From contig NZ_ADVZ01000005.1 in assembly GCF_000178995.1 (NCBI RefSeq), positions 360,356 to 424,355 of the forward strand: DNA of 64,000 bases, given 5' to 3'. The notes under the pieces are model-generated. The model was not told the origin of the DNA and did no database searches. It worked only from the letters and a program-made list of their open reading frames with translations. The stretch is from Afipia sp. 1NLS2 (GTDB taxonomy: Bacteria > Pseudomonadota > Alphaproteobacteria > Rhizobiales > Xanthobacteraceae). Below are positions 45,003-54,214 of this stretch, one piece after another. How positions within the stretch are numbered: the first letter of the stretch is position 1; each line of letters starts with the position of its first letter. A program made the position numbers and the translations under genes.

Positions 45003-47093
45003 ATGGCGGCCAAGGTATTTTCCTTGAACAATTTTTATTTTGCCATTGTCGCTCTCTACTCCGCGTCACTGTTGGCGCTCACATGCTTTCATGGAGCATC
45101 CAGACACGAGAGAAAAATCGGCATCTGCTTTCTGACTGCAACGTCGATCGCGATCCTGGCAGCCCGATTCCGAATCATAGTATCCCCCATTCTTCTCAAT
45201 CCGGACGAGGCGCTTTTCGCCGCCGGCGCAATGAGGACAACTTACGGGTGGACCACATGGGGGATCTTGGACCCCACAACTTCCGGCCCCCTGAATTCAA
45301 TGGTCCTGACCTGGCCTTATATTTTCGGCGGCGACGCCACACTTTTTTCCGGCCGCGTGACCGCGACCGCGCTTTCGGTGGGAGCGATATATTTTCTATA
45401 TCGCTTGGCCAGATTCCTGTTGCCGCCTGCGCCCTCAATCGCCGCGGTCGCGCCGGCAGCTCTTTTTTACGTTATTATTCTGTATCCGGATTTCACGCAG
45501 TTCTCGAGCGAGCATCTTCCTGTCTTCCTGATCTGCGGCGCGCTCTATTTCGTTGCGCAATTCATGCAAGATCGCCGCCTGGCGAGTTTGTATTTCGCCG
45601 CGATCATGACCGGCGGGATCCCTTTCGCAAAACTTCAGGGCGGCGTCTGGGCATGCTTCATTTGTCTCGCCATTGCCGCCGCCTGCCTGCTCGAACGCAG
45701 CGACACAAGAACCAACTGCAAAAGACTGGCCGTCGTATTTGCCGGCGGAGTATCTACCGCCGTGGTTTTGCTTCTGCCCGCCTATCTGGCAGGTCATTTT
45801 GACGACTTCATAAAAAGCGCTCTTATCGAGCAGTACCATCGGTTGCCGATCGTCGATCCGAACTATTCGGCCGTTAAATTCCTGCGGAGTGTAGCTCCCC
45901 TCCACCGCGCTTACCTGATCGCCGGCATCACACTTGCCGCTTGCGGGGTTTTCCTCGTCGCAAAATACAAGAATGCGCGGACGCCGCCACGGTTGTTGCT
46001 ATTTTTGGCGATCCTCGCCGGTTTGAGCGTGCCCATAGCGGTCATCACCGTCATCACACCCGAAAAAGCTTTTCCTCACTACTTGCAATTCATGATCCCG
46101 TCGATCGTTCTGCTCATGATCGCCGGGATCTCCGTTCTTTCGTTCCTTGAACAGCGGTCGCGACCGCTATGGAGCCTGTCGCCGCTCCTTGTTCTGGTGT
46201 CGATCGTCTCGATGTTGACCGCGACAAAGGCACAATATTTATATCTGCGCAATGTAACCATTCGCAGCTCGCAGAATCTCTCCTCGGACCTGTTGCACTC
46301 ACCCGAGATTCTTTCCTGGCTTTCCGCAAATCGGGACGATTCCATCGTGTGCTGGGGTTGGAATCCAAAGTGCTATCTGGACACGAACATCCGTCCCGCC
46401 ACGCGAGACATGACGAACGAAGTCCAGTTGTACGATCTTCCATTGCGGCCGTATTTCAGAGAGCGATTTTTGCGGGACTTCGACAAATCGTCAGCAACCT
46501 TCCTGATCGATTTCGTGGGTCCGCACTATTTCGGATTTAACGATCCGTCGTCGGAAGGCGTCCAGTCTTTTCCAGAACTCGCGACAAGATTGCAGTCAGA
46601 GTTTCAATCGATCAGCACAGCTTCGGACAAAACATGCCCGGCTTTCTTCGTGAGAAAATCACGACTGAAAGAATTTTATAAATCCCGCGTGCCGTTCGAC
46701 AGGATAGACGGCCCATCCCATCCGGGCTTTCCGCCCACCGCCGTAGATGACAATGCTGTCTTCGAAGAATGCCGGAGTTTCTGGCTGCTGCCCAAAAACC
46801 AGGGCGGCGAGCTGGATATTGCTTTCGTAAAGCCATCCCGGCTCAGGCGGATAGGTATCCTCAATACGAATAACGGCTCGCTCCACAACGCTGCGGCCAA
46901 CCATGTGGTGGTCTCGATTCGAAACGGGGCCGATATCCTGGCAACCCACGTCCTTACGGTAAACCGATACCCGAAATGGACCTACGTGACATTTCCCGAT
47001 TTCCATAAAGAGGCCGACGGGATGACCATCCGCATCATTTCATGGCATGGCGAGGGTGGCGGGTTGAACGAGGTCAAGGCGTTTACTGATTGA
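45003..47093 (+). CDS. GT-C-type multi-span glycosyltransferase-like protein with C-terminal beta-rich domain
   Basis: 696 residues from the ATG at 45003 (CGGAAG 8 nt upstream). About 11-12 membrane helices fill residues 1-420. The first periplasmic loop has LLNPDEALFAAGAMR, the usual place of the catalytic Asp of GT-C enzymes that use lipid-linked sugars. The region from about 430 to 600 is a periplasmic soluble domain, and the last 110 residues (FWLLPKNQGGELDIAFVKPS ... WTYVTFPDF) look like a beta-sandwich of F5/8-type or carbohydrate-binding character. Base composition is somewhat lower in GC than neighbouring genes. Acceptor and donor unknown. Confidence 0.72.
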   Translation: MAAKVFSLNNFYFAIVALYSASLLALTCFHGASRHERKIGICFLTATSIAILAARFRIIVSPILLNPDEALFAAGAMRTTYGWTTWGILDPTTSGPLNSMVLTWPYIFGGDATLFSGRVTATALSVGAIYFLYRLARFLLPPAPSIAAVAPAALFYVIILYPDFTQFSSEHLPVFLICGALYFVAQFMQDRRLASLYFAAIMTGGIPFAKLQGGVWACFICLAIAAACLLERSDTRTNCKRLAVVFAGGVSTAVVLLLPAYLAGHFDDFIKSALIEQYHRLPIVDPNYSAVKFLRSVAPLHRAYLIAGITLAACGVFLVAKYKNARTPPRLLLFLAILAGLSVPIAVITVITPEKAFPHYLQFMIPSIVLLMIAGISVLSFLEQRSRPLWSLSPLLVLVSIVSMLTATKAQYLYLRNVTIRSSQNLSSDLLHSPEILSWLSANRDDSIVCWGWNPKCYLDTNIRPATRDMTNEVQLYDLPLRPYFRERFLRDFDKSSATFLIDFVGPHYFGFNDPSSEGVQSFPELATRLQSEFQSISTASDKTCPAFFVRKSRLKEFYKSRVPFDRIDGPSHPGFPPTAVDDNAVFEECRSFWLLPKNQGGELDIAFVKPSRLRRIGILNTNNGSLHNAAANHVVVSIRNGADILATHVLTVNRYPKWTYVTFPDFHKEADGMTIRIISWHGEGGGLNEVKAFTD

Positions 47094-47112
47094 ACCCGCG
47101 AGAATCTGTCGC

Positions 47113-47616
47113 TTATGCCGCGCCGTCGCGGATCGGCGGCTGGAATGACAGCCCGGTGTCCCAGGGGAAGAAAATCCAGGTGTCCTGCGAGACTTCGGTA
47201 ATGAAGGTATCGACCAGCGGCTTGCCCATCGGCTTGGCATAGACGGCGGCGATATGCGCCTTCGGCGCGATCCGGCGAACCACCCGCGCGGTCTTGCCGG
47301 TGTCGACCAGATCGTCGACGATCAGCAGGCCCTTGCCGCCCTCTCCGCCGAGCTTCACCACCGCATCCGACAGCCCCTTCAAGATCTGCATCTCGCCCTG
47401 CGTGGTGTGGTCGTAGCTCGCCACGCACAGCGTATCGATCACCCGCATGCCGATCTCGCGCGCCACGATTGCCGCCGGCACAAGGCCGCCGCGCGTCACC
47501 GCCACCAGCGCCTGAAATGGCCCCGCGCCGTTGAGCCGCCACGCCAGCGCGCGGGCGTCGCGATGAAACTGATCCCATGACACAGGAAACGGTTTACGCG
47601 CACTCTCTTCATTCAT
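47113..47616 (-). CDS. gpt: Xanthine(-guanine) phosphoribosyltransferase
   Basis: 167 residues. Type I PRTase fold; the PRPP loop [14 protein letters not shown] (97-110) and the upstream [19 protein letters not shown] are diagnostic, and the C-terminal [16 protein letters not shown] segment matches XGPRT. Salvages xanthine and guanine to XMP and GMP. Cytoplasmic or membrane-associated. Precedes, on the same strand, nothing obvious; the CinA/MoaB-like gene lies 31 bp upstream and may be co-transcribed. Confidence 0.93.
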   Translation of the reverse strand: MNEESARKPFPVSWDQFHRDARALAWRLNGAGPFQALVAVTRGGLVPAAIVAREIGMRVIDTLCVASYDHTTQGEMQILKGLSDAVVKLGGEGGKGLLIVDDLVDTGKTARVVRRIAPKAHIAAVYAKPMGKPLVDTFITEVSQDTWIFFPWDTGLSFQPPIRDGAA

Positions 47617-47647
47617 CGTGCGACTCCGGGCTGTTCTTCACGCCCGC

Positions 47648-48394
47648 TCACTGCGCCGGATTCCGCGCACCATTCAGCGTGGTCAGCATCGCCTTCACAT
47701 CTCCCATCGCCGCATCGAGTTTAACCTGATCGCGCGCGCGCACCACGACGTTGGTGTTCGGTTTCCCGTTATCGTCGATGTAGGGATAGCTGCCGATGCT
47801 GGTGTCGGGATGGGCGCTCGCGATCTCACGCAGCGGTGAGCCGATATCACCCTCCTTGGCGTCGGCGCGCACCGAATCCGACAGCATGCGCCGGCCGACG
47901 CGCAGCTTCGGCGCAACGATGTCCATCATCGCCTGCATGATCGAGGGCACGCCCGCCATAACGACGACATTGCCAATCTTGAATCCTGGGGCGAGGATCG
48001 TCGCACTTTCGATCAATTCCGCGCCGTCGGGAATCCGCGCCATCCGCAGCCGCGCCTCGTTCAGAGTATCGCCGAAGCGCTCCTTGAACCGCGCCACCAC
48101 GCCGGGATGATGATCGATGCCGACGCCGAACGCCTTCGCCACACTGTCGGCGGTGATGTCGTCGTGCGTCGGACCGATACCACCGGTGGTGAACACGTAA
48201 TCGTAGCGCTGGCGCAGCGCGTTCAGCGCCGCAATGATGTCATCCTCGTCGTCGGCGACCACGCGGACCTCTTTCAGGTCGATGCCGAGATTGGTCAGGT
48301 ATTCGGCGATGAAGCCGATGTTCTTGTCCTTGGTCCGTCCGGAGAGAATTTCATCGCCGATTACCAGAATGCCGGCCGTGACGATCTCGGTCAT
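47648..48394 (-). CDS. CinA N-terminal/MoaB-type molybdopterin-binding domain protein
   Basis: 248 residues. MoaB/Mog fold signatures: ILVIGDEILSGRTKDKN (9-25), FTTGGIGPTHDDITADSVAK (67-86), AGFKIGNVVVMAGVPSIM-like PGFKIGN (about 135-152). This is the COG1058 competence/damage-inducible CinA-type N-terminal domain, present alone; the C-terminal CinA (PncC) amidase domain is missing, which is normal for this alphaproteobacterial subgroup. Members show ADP-ribose pyrophosphatase-like activity; exact role unclear. Confidence 0.9.
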   Translation of the reverse strand: MTEIVTAGILVIGDEILSGRTKDKNIGFIAEYLTNLGIDLKEVRVVADDEDDIIAALNALRQRYDYVFTTGGIGPTHDDITADSVAKAFGVGIDHHPGVVARFKERFGDTLNEARLRMARIPDGAELIESATILAPGFKIGNVVVMAGVPSIMQAMMDIVAPKLRVGRRMLSDSVRADAKEGDIGSPLREIASAHPDTSIGSYPYIDDNGKPNTNVVVRARDQVKLDAAMGDVKAMLTTLNGARNPAQ

Positions 48395-48601
48395 CTTGCA
48401 TTGTCCTCAACGGAGCCGCCAAAACCGCGGCTGACTTTTTCGGCATCATCCTGCCGCAAAGTTCAGCAGGTCAACACCCGCCTCCCGGGCAATGCGGCAT
48501 CCGACGCCCATAATCCATGCATAACCGGCTGGCCCGATGCTTGCTACCATGACTTTACGTCATCCAGTCCTCTTTGCCAGCGCGAAAGAGATACCGGTCA
48601 C

Positions 48602-50017
48602 ATGGCAGGTGCGTTCGATGAAATGAATGGGCCGACGGGAATACGGCCCGCCTATGACAAGCTTGCGCAATGGCTGGGGGAAACCCCGCCCGAGGCCCTG
48701 CAATACCGCCGCGAGGAAGCCGAACTCTTGTTTCGCCGGATCGGCATCACCTTCGCGGTTTACGGCGACAATGAATCCACCGAGCGACTGATCCCCTTCG
48801 ACGTGATCCCCCGCGTGCTGTCCGCCAAGGAATGGGGCCATCTGGAAAAAGGACTGAAGCAGCGCGTCAAGGCGCTGAACATGTTCCTCAGCGACATCTA
48901 TCACGCGCGCGATATCCTGCGCGCGGGCATTATTCCCGACGACCTGATTTTCCAGAATCCGGTGTTTCGCCCGGAGATGAACGGTCAGGACGTGCCGCAC
49001 GATATCTATGTGCATGTCGCCGGCATCGACGTCATCCGCACCGACGACAACGACTTCATCGTGCTGGAAGACAATGCCCGCACGCCCTCCGGCGTCTCCT
49101 ACATGCTGGAGAACCGCGAGATCATGATGCGGCTGTTCCCGGATCTGTTTTCGCGGCATCGCATTGCGCCGGTCGAACGCTATCCGGACGAATTGCTCGC
49201 CGCACTGGGCTCGGTCGCACCGGACACCGCTTCCACCGAGCCCACCATCGCCCTGCTCACGCCGGGCATCTACAATTCGGCCTATTACGAACACTCGTTC
49301 CTCGCCGACAAGCTCGGCGTCGAACTGGTTGAAGGCCGCGATCTCATCGTCAAGAACGATGAAGTCTTCATGCGCACCACCGAAGGACCGAAACGGGTTG
49401 ATGTGATCTACCGGCGGCTCGACGATGACTTTCTCGACCCCCTCACCTTTCGTCCCGATTCCACGCTCGGCGTACCGGGCCTGATGTCGGCCTATATGGC
49501 GGGCAACATCACGCTGGCGAACGCGGTCGGCACCGGCATCGCCGACGACAAGGCGATCTACAGCTACATGCCGCAGATCGTGAAATTCTATCTCGACGAG
49601 GAACCTGTCCTGAAGAATGTGCCGACCTGGCGCTGCCGCGAGCGCGACGACCTCGGGCATGTCCTCGACAATCTGCATGATCTCGTGGTGAAGGAGGTTC
49701 ATGGCTCCGGCGGTTACGGCATGCTGATCGGTCCTGCCGCCACGAAATCCGCAATCGAGGATTTTCGCACCAAGCTGATGCGCGACCCGGACAATTTCAT
49801 CGCGCAGCCGACGTTGGCGCTGTCCACCTGTCCGACCTGCACCGACAGCGGCCTCGCGCCGCGCCATGTCGATCTGCGGCCCTTCGTCCTCACCGGCAAG
49901 GATGACGTCACCGTCGTGCCGGGCGGCCTCACCCGCGTCGCGCTAAAGGAAGGCTCGCTGGTGGTGAACTCGAGTCAGGGCGGCGGCACCAAGGACACCT
50001 GGGTGCTCGATGAATGA
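48602..50017 (+). CDS. Circularly permuted ATP-grasp (type 2) protein
   Basis: 471 residues from the ATG at 48602; the frame is open far upstream through an antisense region and was trimmed. Recognisable parts are LNMFLSDIYHARDILRAGII, VAGIDVIRTDDNDFIVLEDN (ATP-grasp core), the LLTPGIYNSAYYEHSFLAD strand, and PGGLTRVALKEG near the C-terminus. This COG2308-like family is proposed to form amide or peptide bonds, related to glutathionylspermidine synthetase. First gene of a four-gene set with alpha-E, transglutaminase-like and Anbu proteins. Substrate unknown. Confidence 0.92.
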   Translation: MAGAFDEMNGPTGIRPAYDKLAQWLGETPPEALQYRREEAELLFRRIGITFAVYGDNESTERLIPFDVIPRVLSAKEWGHLEKGLKQRVKALNMFLSDIYHARDILRAGIIPDDLIFQNPVFRPEMNGQDVPHDIYVHVAGIDVIRTDDNDFIVLEDNARTPSGVSYMLENREIMMRLFPDLFSRHRIAPVERYPDELLAALGSVAPDTASTEPTIALLTPGIYNSAYYEHSFLADKLGVELVEGRDLIVKNDEVFMRTTEGPKRVDVIYRRLDDDFLDPLTFRPDSTLGVPGLMSAYMAGNITLANAVGTGIADDKAIYSYMPQIVKFYLDEEPVLKNVPTWRCRERDDLGHVLDNLHDLVVKEVHGSGGYGMLIGPAATKSAIEDFRTKLMRDPDNFIAQPTLALSTCPTCTDSGLAPRHVDLRPFVLTGKDDVTVVPGGLTRVALKEGSLVVNSSQGGGTKDTWVLDE

Positions 50018-50039
50018 GCCGGTCGCCACCGTCAATATC

Positions 50040-50141
50040 ATTCCGGGGCGCGGACGGCACCTGCCGGACGCGAGCCCGGAATCCCGAACTGTAACGACCG
50101 GATTCCGGGGTCGTGCGCGCTTCGCGCTCACGCCCCGGAAT
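50040..50141. repeat. Two tandem palindromic repeat (REP-like) elements
   Basis: ATTCCGGGGCGCG (50040-50052) with CGCGAGCCCGGAAT (50069-50082) form one hairpin; ATTCCGGGG (50102-50110) with CCCCGGAAT (50133-50141) form a second around a GC-rich loop. The same ATTCCGGGG word occurs in both. They lie in the gap between the ATP-grasp and alpha-E genes. Typical REP/BIME-like intergenic repeats of this lineage. Confidence 0.7.
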
Positions 50142-50157
50142 GACGCGCAGGTATCCG

Positions 50158-51108
50158 ATGCTCTCGCGCACCGCTGAAAATCTCTATTGGCTCGCGCGAT
50201 ATGCCGAACGCGCGGATTATCTCGCCCGCACCATTGAGGCGACGCTGCGCGCCACCGCGCTGCCGGATGCTTATGTCGGCAACACCAACGAATGGGAATC
50301 GGCGCTGCTCACCGCCGGCATCCGCGACGATTTCTATGCGAATTACGATGAAGCCACCGAAAAGAACGTCGTCGAATTCATCTCGTTTTCACGCCACAAC
50401 CCGTCATCGATCCGCAACTGCATCGAGAATGCCCGCCTGAACGCGCGCGCGGTGCGCACCGCGCTCACCATCGAGATGTGGGACACCGTCAACTCCGCAT
50501 GGATCGATCTGCAGAATTCATGGCAGGGCGACATCCAGTCGCGCGAACGGCTCACCGCCTTCCTGCGCTTCGTGCAGGAACTGTCACTGCGCTTCGACGG
50601 CTCCGCCTATCGTACCATGCTGCGCAACGACGCCTATTTCTTCTCCCGCCTCGGCCTGCACATCGAACGCGCGGATAACACCGCACGCATACTCGATGTG
50701 AAATACCATCTGCTGCTGCCGGAGGAAGAGCATGTCGGCGGCCCGCTCGATTATTATCAATGGACCTCGATCCTGCGCTCGGTCTCCGCGTTGACCGCCT
50801 ATCACTGGGTCTATCGCGAGGCACTCAAGCCATGGCTGATCGCCGACCTGCTCATCCTGAACCATATGCTGCCGCGATCGCTAGCAAGCTGTTACGGTAA
50901 CCTCGTGCGCAATCTTGACCGCCTCGGCGTCGCCTACGGCCATCAGGGCCCGGCGCAGCGTCATGCGCGCGGTATCCTCAACCGCTTCGAGCACAGCCAC
51001 ATGGACGATATTTTCCAGCGCGGCCTGCACGAATTCATCCAGGAGTTCATCGCCGATAACAATCGCCTCGGCGACATCGTCTCAAAACAATATCTGCTAT
51101 CCGCCTGA
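50158..51108 (+). CDS. Alpha-E domain protein (COG2307)
   Basis: 316 residues from the ATG at 50158, with CAGGT upstream; the frame starts 15 codons earlier without a signal. All-helical domain with the characteristic N-terminus MLSRTAENLYWLARYAERAD (ER/E residues near 15-19), NVVEFISFSRHNPSSIRNCI, ERLTAFLRFVQELSLRFDGSA and HIERADNTARILDVKYHLLL. The alpha-E fold is found fused or next to type 2 ATP-grasp proteins, with a suggested accessory or peptide-binding role. Sits between the ATP-grasp and transglutaminase-like genes. Confidence 0.92.
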   Translation: MLSRTAENLYWLARYAERADYLARTIEATLRATALPDAYVGNTNEWESALLTAGIRDDFYANYDEATEKNVVEFISFSRHNPSSIRNCIENARLNARAVRTALTIEMWDTVNSAWIDLQNSWQGDIQSRERLTAFLRFVQELSLRFDGSAYRTMLRNDAYFFSRLGLHIERADNTARILDVKYHLLLPEEEHVGGPLDYYQWTSILRSVSALTAYHWVYREALKPWLIADLLILNHMLPRSLASCYGNLVRNLDRLGVAYGHQGPAQRHARGILNRFEHSHMDDIFQRGLHEFIQEFIADNNRLGDIVSKQYLLSA

Positions 51109-51116
51109 AAGAGCAC

Positions 51117-51938
51117 ATGCGCCTGCGCATCTCGCATTCGACGACTTACACGTTTGATCCGCCGGTCACCGGCCTCATTCAGGTGATGCGGCTGACCCCC
51201 AGCAATCACGATGGCCAGTATGTCGCGAGCTGGCGCATCGACACCTCGGCGGATGCGCGCCTCAACATGCATCGCGATGCCTTCGGCAACGTCACCCATG
51301 TGCTGACCCATGGCGCGCTGCCGGAGCTCACTATCGATGTCAGCGGCACGGTCGACACCCAGGACACCGGCAGCATTCTGAAGGGGACGGAAGAACGCTT
51401 TCCGCCCGGCCTGTTCCTGCGCTCCACGCCTCTGACCGAAAGCGACGAGGCACTCATGGCCCTTGCGCGGGATCTTCGCGCGGAAGCCGGCAGTTCGCTC
51501 GACTTTTGCCACGCGCTGCTGCTTCGGCTCCATCGCGAGATGACATTCGACACCGACCCGACCCATCCCGGCACCACGGCAGCCGATGCATTCGCGCTCA
51601 AGCGCGGCGTTTGTCAGGACTACGCGCATATTTTCGTCGCTTGCGCCCGCAGCGGCGGCGTGCCCGCGCGTTACATTTCCGGCCACTTCCGGCGCGCGGA
51701 TGGCGTCGTCGAGCAGGAGGCCGGACATGCATGGGCGGAAGCCCATATCGAAGGGCTGGGCTGGGTCGGATTCGATCCCGCCAACGGTATTTCGACCACC
51801 GACTCTCATGTCCGCGTCGCACTCGGGCTCGATTATCTCGGCGCCGCCCCAATCCGGGGCACGCGCTATGGCGGCGCCAAAGAAACGCTCAGCGTCGCGA
51901 TCCGGGTCGATCAGGCGAGCCGCCAGAGCCAGAGCTAG
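51117..51938 (+). CDS. Transglutaminase-like cysteine peptidase (COG1305)
   Basis: 273 residues. N-terminal beta domain (MRLRISHSTTYTFDPPVTGLI) of the bacterial transglutaminase N-domain type, then the catalytic core with C166 (LKRGVCQDYAHIF), H204 (EAGHAWAEAHI) and D220 (VGFDPANG). No signal peptide, so cytoplasmic. Starts 9 bp after the alpha-E gene, so translation is likely coupled. In the proposed system it would cleave or transfer isopeptide or amide bonds made by the ATP-grasp ligase. Confidence 0.93.
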   Translation: MRLRISHSTTYTFDPPVTGLIQVMRLTPSNHDGQYVASWRIDTSADARLNMHRDAFGNVTHVLTHGALPELTIDVSGTVDTQDTGSILKGTEERFPPGLFLRSTPLTESDEALMALARDLRAEAGSSLDFCHALLLRLHREMTFDTDPTHPGTTAADAFALKRGVCQDYAHIFVACARSGGVPARYISGHFRRADGVVEQEAGHAWAEAHIEGLGWVGFDPANGISTTDSHVRVALGLDYLGAAPIRGTRYGGAKETLSVAIRVDQASRQSQS

Positions 51939-52060
51939 ACCGTTCCATTTCTGCAAACGTGAGCTGCACTGACCTTGGGACGAAGCGGCGGACGGGCCGG
52001 CAGATGGTTGCCCCCTCTCGCGGCGTTGCGTAAAAACGGGCCGCACGCGCGGAGACCTGA

Positions 52061-52810
52061 ATGACCTATTGCTGCGGAATTCTGGTGAAGGAAGGCCTCG
52101 TGATGATGGCCGATACCCGCACCAATGCCGGGCTCGACAACATTTCAACTTTCCGAAAACTGCATGTATTCGAAAATCCCGGCGAGCGCGTCATGGCGGT
52201 CGCCTCCGCCGGAAACCTCGCGATCAGCCAATCGGTTCTCTCGACGCTCGCGGAAGGAGTCGAGAATCCCATCACTGGCGAGGCCGAAACCCTGATGAAC
52301 GCGCCCAGCCTGTTCCAGGCGGCGCAGCGCCTCGGCCGCGCCATCCGCAGCGTCAGCCGCACCGAGGGCGCGGCGCTGATGGCCGAGGACATCAATTTCG
52401 ATGTCTCGTTCCTGCTCGGCGGCCAGATCAAGGGCGAACGGATGCGCCTGTTCATGGTGTACCCGGCCGGCAATTTCATCGAATGCACCACCGACACGCC
52501 CTATCTCCAGATCGGCGAGCACAAATACGGCAAGCCGGTGCTGGACCGCGCCATTACCTACGATGTCGAGTTGTACGACGCGCTGAAGATCGCACTGATC
52601 TCGATGGACTCGACCATGCGCTCCAATCTCGGCGTCAGCCCGCCGATCGACATCCTGGTGCTTCGCCCGGATGTCTGCGAGGCCGAACTCAATATGCGGA
52701 TCGAGTATGACGATCCCTATTTTTCCAATCTGCGGACGAAATGGAGCGAGGCGTTGCGCGCCGCGCACCAGAGCATTCCGCGCCCACCTTACGTGCGGAA
52801 GAAAAACTAA
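52061..52810 (+). CDS. Anbu, proteasome-like peptidase (COG3484)
   Basis: 249 residues; GGAGACCTGA precedes the ATG. The Ntn-hydrolase nucleophile is Thr2 after Met removal ([20 protein letters not shown]), as in HslV and 20S proteasome beta subunits. Lys33 and the [13 protein letters not shown] segment match the family. Anbu assembles into rings or helical particles and is regarded as an ancestral proteasome relative; no ATPase partner is known. Fourth gene of the ATP-grasp/alpha-E/transglutaminase set, 122 bp after the third. Confidence 0.93.
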   Translation: MTYCCGILVKEGLVMMADTRTNAGLDNISTFRKLHVFENPGERVMAVASAGNLAISQSVLSTLAEGVENPITGEAETLMNAPSLFQAAQRLGRAIRSVSRTEGAALMAEDINFDVSFLLGGQIKGERMRLFMVYPAGNFIECTTDTPYLQIGEHKYGKPVLDRAITYDVELYDALKIALISMDSTMRSNLGVSPPIDILVLRPDVCEAELNMRIEYDDPYFSNLRTKWSEALRAAHQSIPRPPYVRKKN

Positions 52811-52812
52811 CT

Positions 52813-52883
52813 GCGTCGCTCCCGCGAAGGCGGGAGCCCAGACTTTCAATAACGAATGGGTCTTCGCCTTCGCGGGGACGATC
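52813..52883. repeat. Inverted pair of short intergenic repeats
   Basis: The 12-mer CCCGCGAAGGCG occurs at 52821-52832 and, inverted, at 52865-52876 (CGCCTTCGCGGG). The first copy forms an 8-bp hairpin, GCTCCCGC-GAAG-GCGGGAGC (52818-52837). The surrounding CGTC...CCCA is also partly shared. A BIME-like element between Anbu and the SDR gene. Confidence 0.7.
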
Positions 52884-52908
52884 TCAGAAAATATCGGGAA
52901 GGAAAATC

Positions 52909-53661
52909 ATGTCGCACACCAAAGTCGCTCTCGTCACCGGCGCCAGCGCGGGTATCGGCAAGGCTTGCGCGCTCGCGCTGATCAAGGCGGGATTCACCGT
53001 GGTGCTGACGGCGCGCCGCAAGGACAAGCTCGATGAGGCCGCCGCCGAAGGGATGAAGCTCGGCACCTGCCTCGCGGTGCCGTCCGACATGACCGACCCC
53101 GCCTCCATCGCCGCGCTCTTTGCGACTGTGAAAGACAAATTCGGACGGCTTGACCTGTTGTTCAACAATGCGGGCGTCGGCGCGCCTGCGGTGCCGCTGG
53201 AGGATCTGCCGTTCGACAAATGGCAGGCGGTGGTGAATACCAACCTCACCGCGCCGTTCCTGTGCACGCAGCACGCCTTCCGCATGATGAAAGAACAATC
53301 CCCGCGCGGCGGGCGCATCATCAATAACGGTTCGATTTCGGCCTATTCGCCGCGCCCGTTCACCGTCGCCTACACCGCGACCAAGCACGCCATCACCGGC
53401 CTCACCAAATCGATCGCACTCGATGGCCGCGCCTACGACATCGCGGGCGGGCAGATCGACATCGGCAACGCCGCGACCGATCTCACCACGCGGATGGCCG
53501 ACGGCATCCTTCAGCCGAACGGCCAGACCATGGTCGAGCCGCGCATGGATGTGCAGAACGTCGCCGATGCCATCGTGTTCATGGCGACGCGCACGCTTGA
53601 GGCCAACGTGCTCTTCATGAACGTGATGGCGACCAAGATGCCGTTCGTGGGCCGCGGGTAA
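52909..53661 (+). CDS. Short-chain dehydrogenase/reductase
   Basis: 250 residues from the ATG at 52909 (GGAAGG 7 nt upstream). NAD(P)-binding [11 protein letters not shown] (9-19), NNAGVG (about 86-91), catalytic Ser in NNGSISAYS and YTATKHA (Tyr, Lys) are present. Classical SDR length. Substrate unknown. It is separated from Anbu by repeat elements, so it may not belong to that system. Confidence 0.92.
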   Translation: MSHTKVALVTGASAGIGKACALALIKAGFTVVLTARRKDKLDEAAAEGMKLGTCLAVPSDMTDPASIAALFATVKDKFGRLDLLFNNAGVGAPAVPLEDLPFDKWQAVVNTNLTAPFLCTQHAFRMMKEQSPRGGRIINNGSISAYSPRPFTVAYTATKHAITGLTKSIALDGRAYDIAGGQIDIGNAATDLTTRMADGILQPNGQTMVEPRMDVQNVADAIVFMATRTLEANVLFMNVMATKMPFVGRG

Positions 53662-53671
53662 CTCAGACCAC

Positions 53672-53971
53672 CTAGTGCAGCCTGAACACGCCATCCACCG
53701 CCTTCAGCTCCGCAGGCTTGATGAGCTTTGAGTGCGCGACCGTCACGGAGAACAGCGGCCCCTCGAGCTTGGCCTGCCAGAAGGCGAGAAAATCCTTCAG
53801 CGCGGGGAAGTTGGGAAACAGGTCGTAGTCCTGCCAGACATAGGATTGCAGCAGCCAGCGATGATCCGGGCGGCGATAGAGAATTTCCGCCGTGGTCAGG
53901 CCGTAGCCTTTCAACTGTTTGAGAAAATCGGAACTGACCGCTCCGCCTGATGCCGCCTTCTGCAACGCCAT
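53672..53971 (-). CDS. usg: Usg family protein
   Basis: 99 residues from the ATG at 53971, supported by GGAGG 6 nt upstream; the longer frame to 54142 is not supported. Family sequence KQLKGYGLTTAEILYRRPDH, LLQSYVWQDYDLFPNFP and VAHSKLIKPAELKAVDGVF is unmistakable. Small cytoplasmic protein conserved in Rhizobiales, named for its position upstream of trpB-type genes in other species. Function unknown. Converges with the SDR gene. Confidence 0.93.
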   Translation of the reverse strand: MALQKAASGGAVSSDFLKQLKGYGLTTAEILYRRPDHRWLLQSYVWQDYDLFPNFPALKDFLAFWQAKLEGPLFSVTVAHSKLIKPAELKAVDGVFRLH

Positions 53972-54214
53972 GCCAACCTCCATAACGGAGTGCATCCGGG
54001 AAGCGGCGGGCCGCCGATGGGCGCGCAGGGCGTTGTTTCGAAAGGACCGGTTTCGAAAACCCGCCCCAGCGTCTGTCTTCGGGCCCGTGCCGCCTCCTGG
54101 AGCACAGGTGAAAATCTGACGCATGAACTTGCCCGATCTCAAGCCTAAAGATTGAATAAACTGTTAATTATCAAGGCGCTAGCAGCAACACCGGGCGGGT
54201 GCTGACAAAGGCGG

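Noticed and set aside
44573..47093. Genomic island at tRNA-Leu
   Set aside because: Only one gene with mildly lower GC; no integrase and no duplicated tRNA 3' end seen.
48107..48601. Upstream extension of the ATP-grasp frame
   Set aside because: Antisense of the CinA/MoaB-like gene; the family N-terminus begins at 48602.
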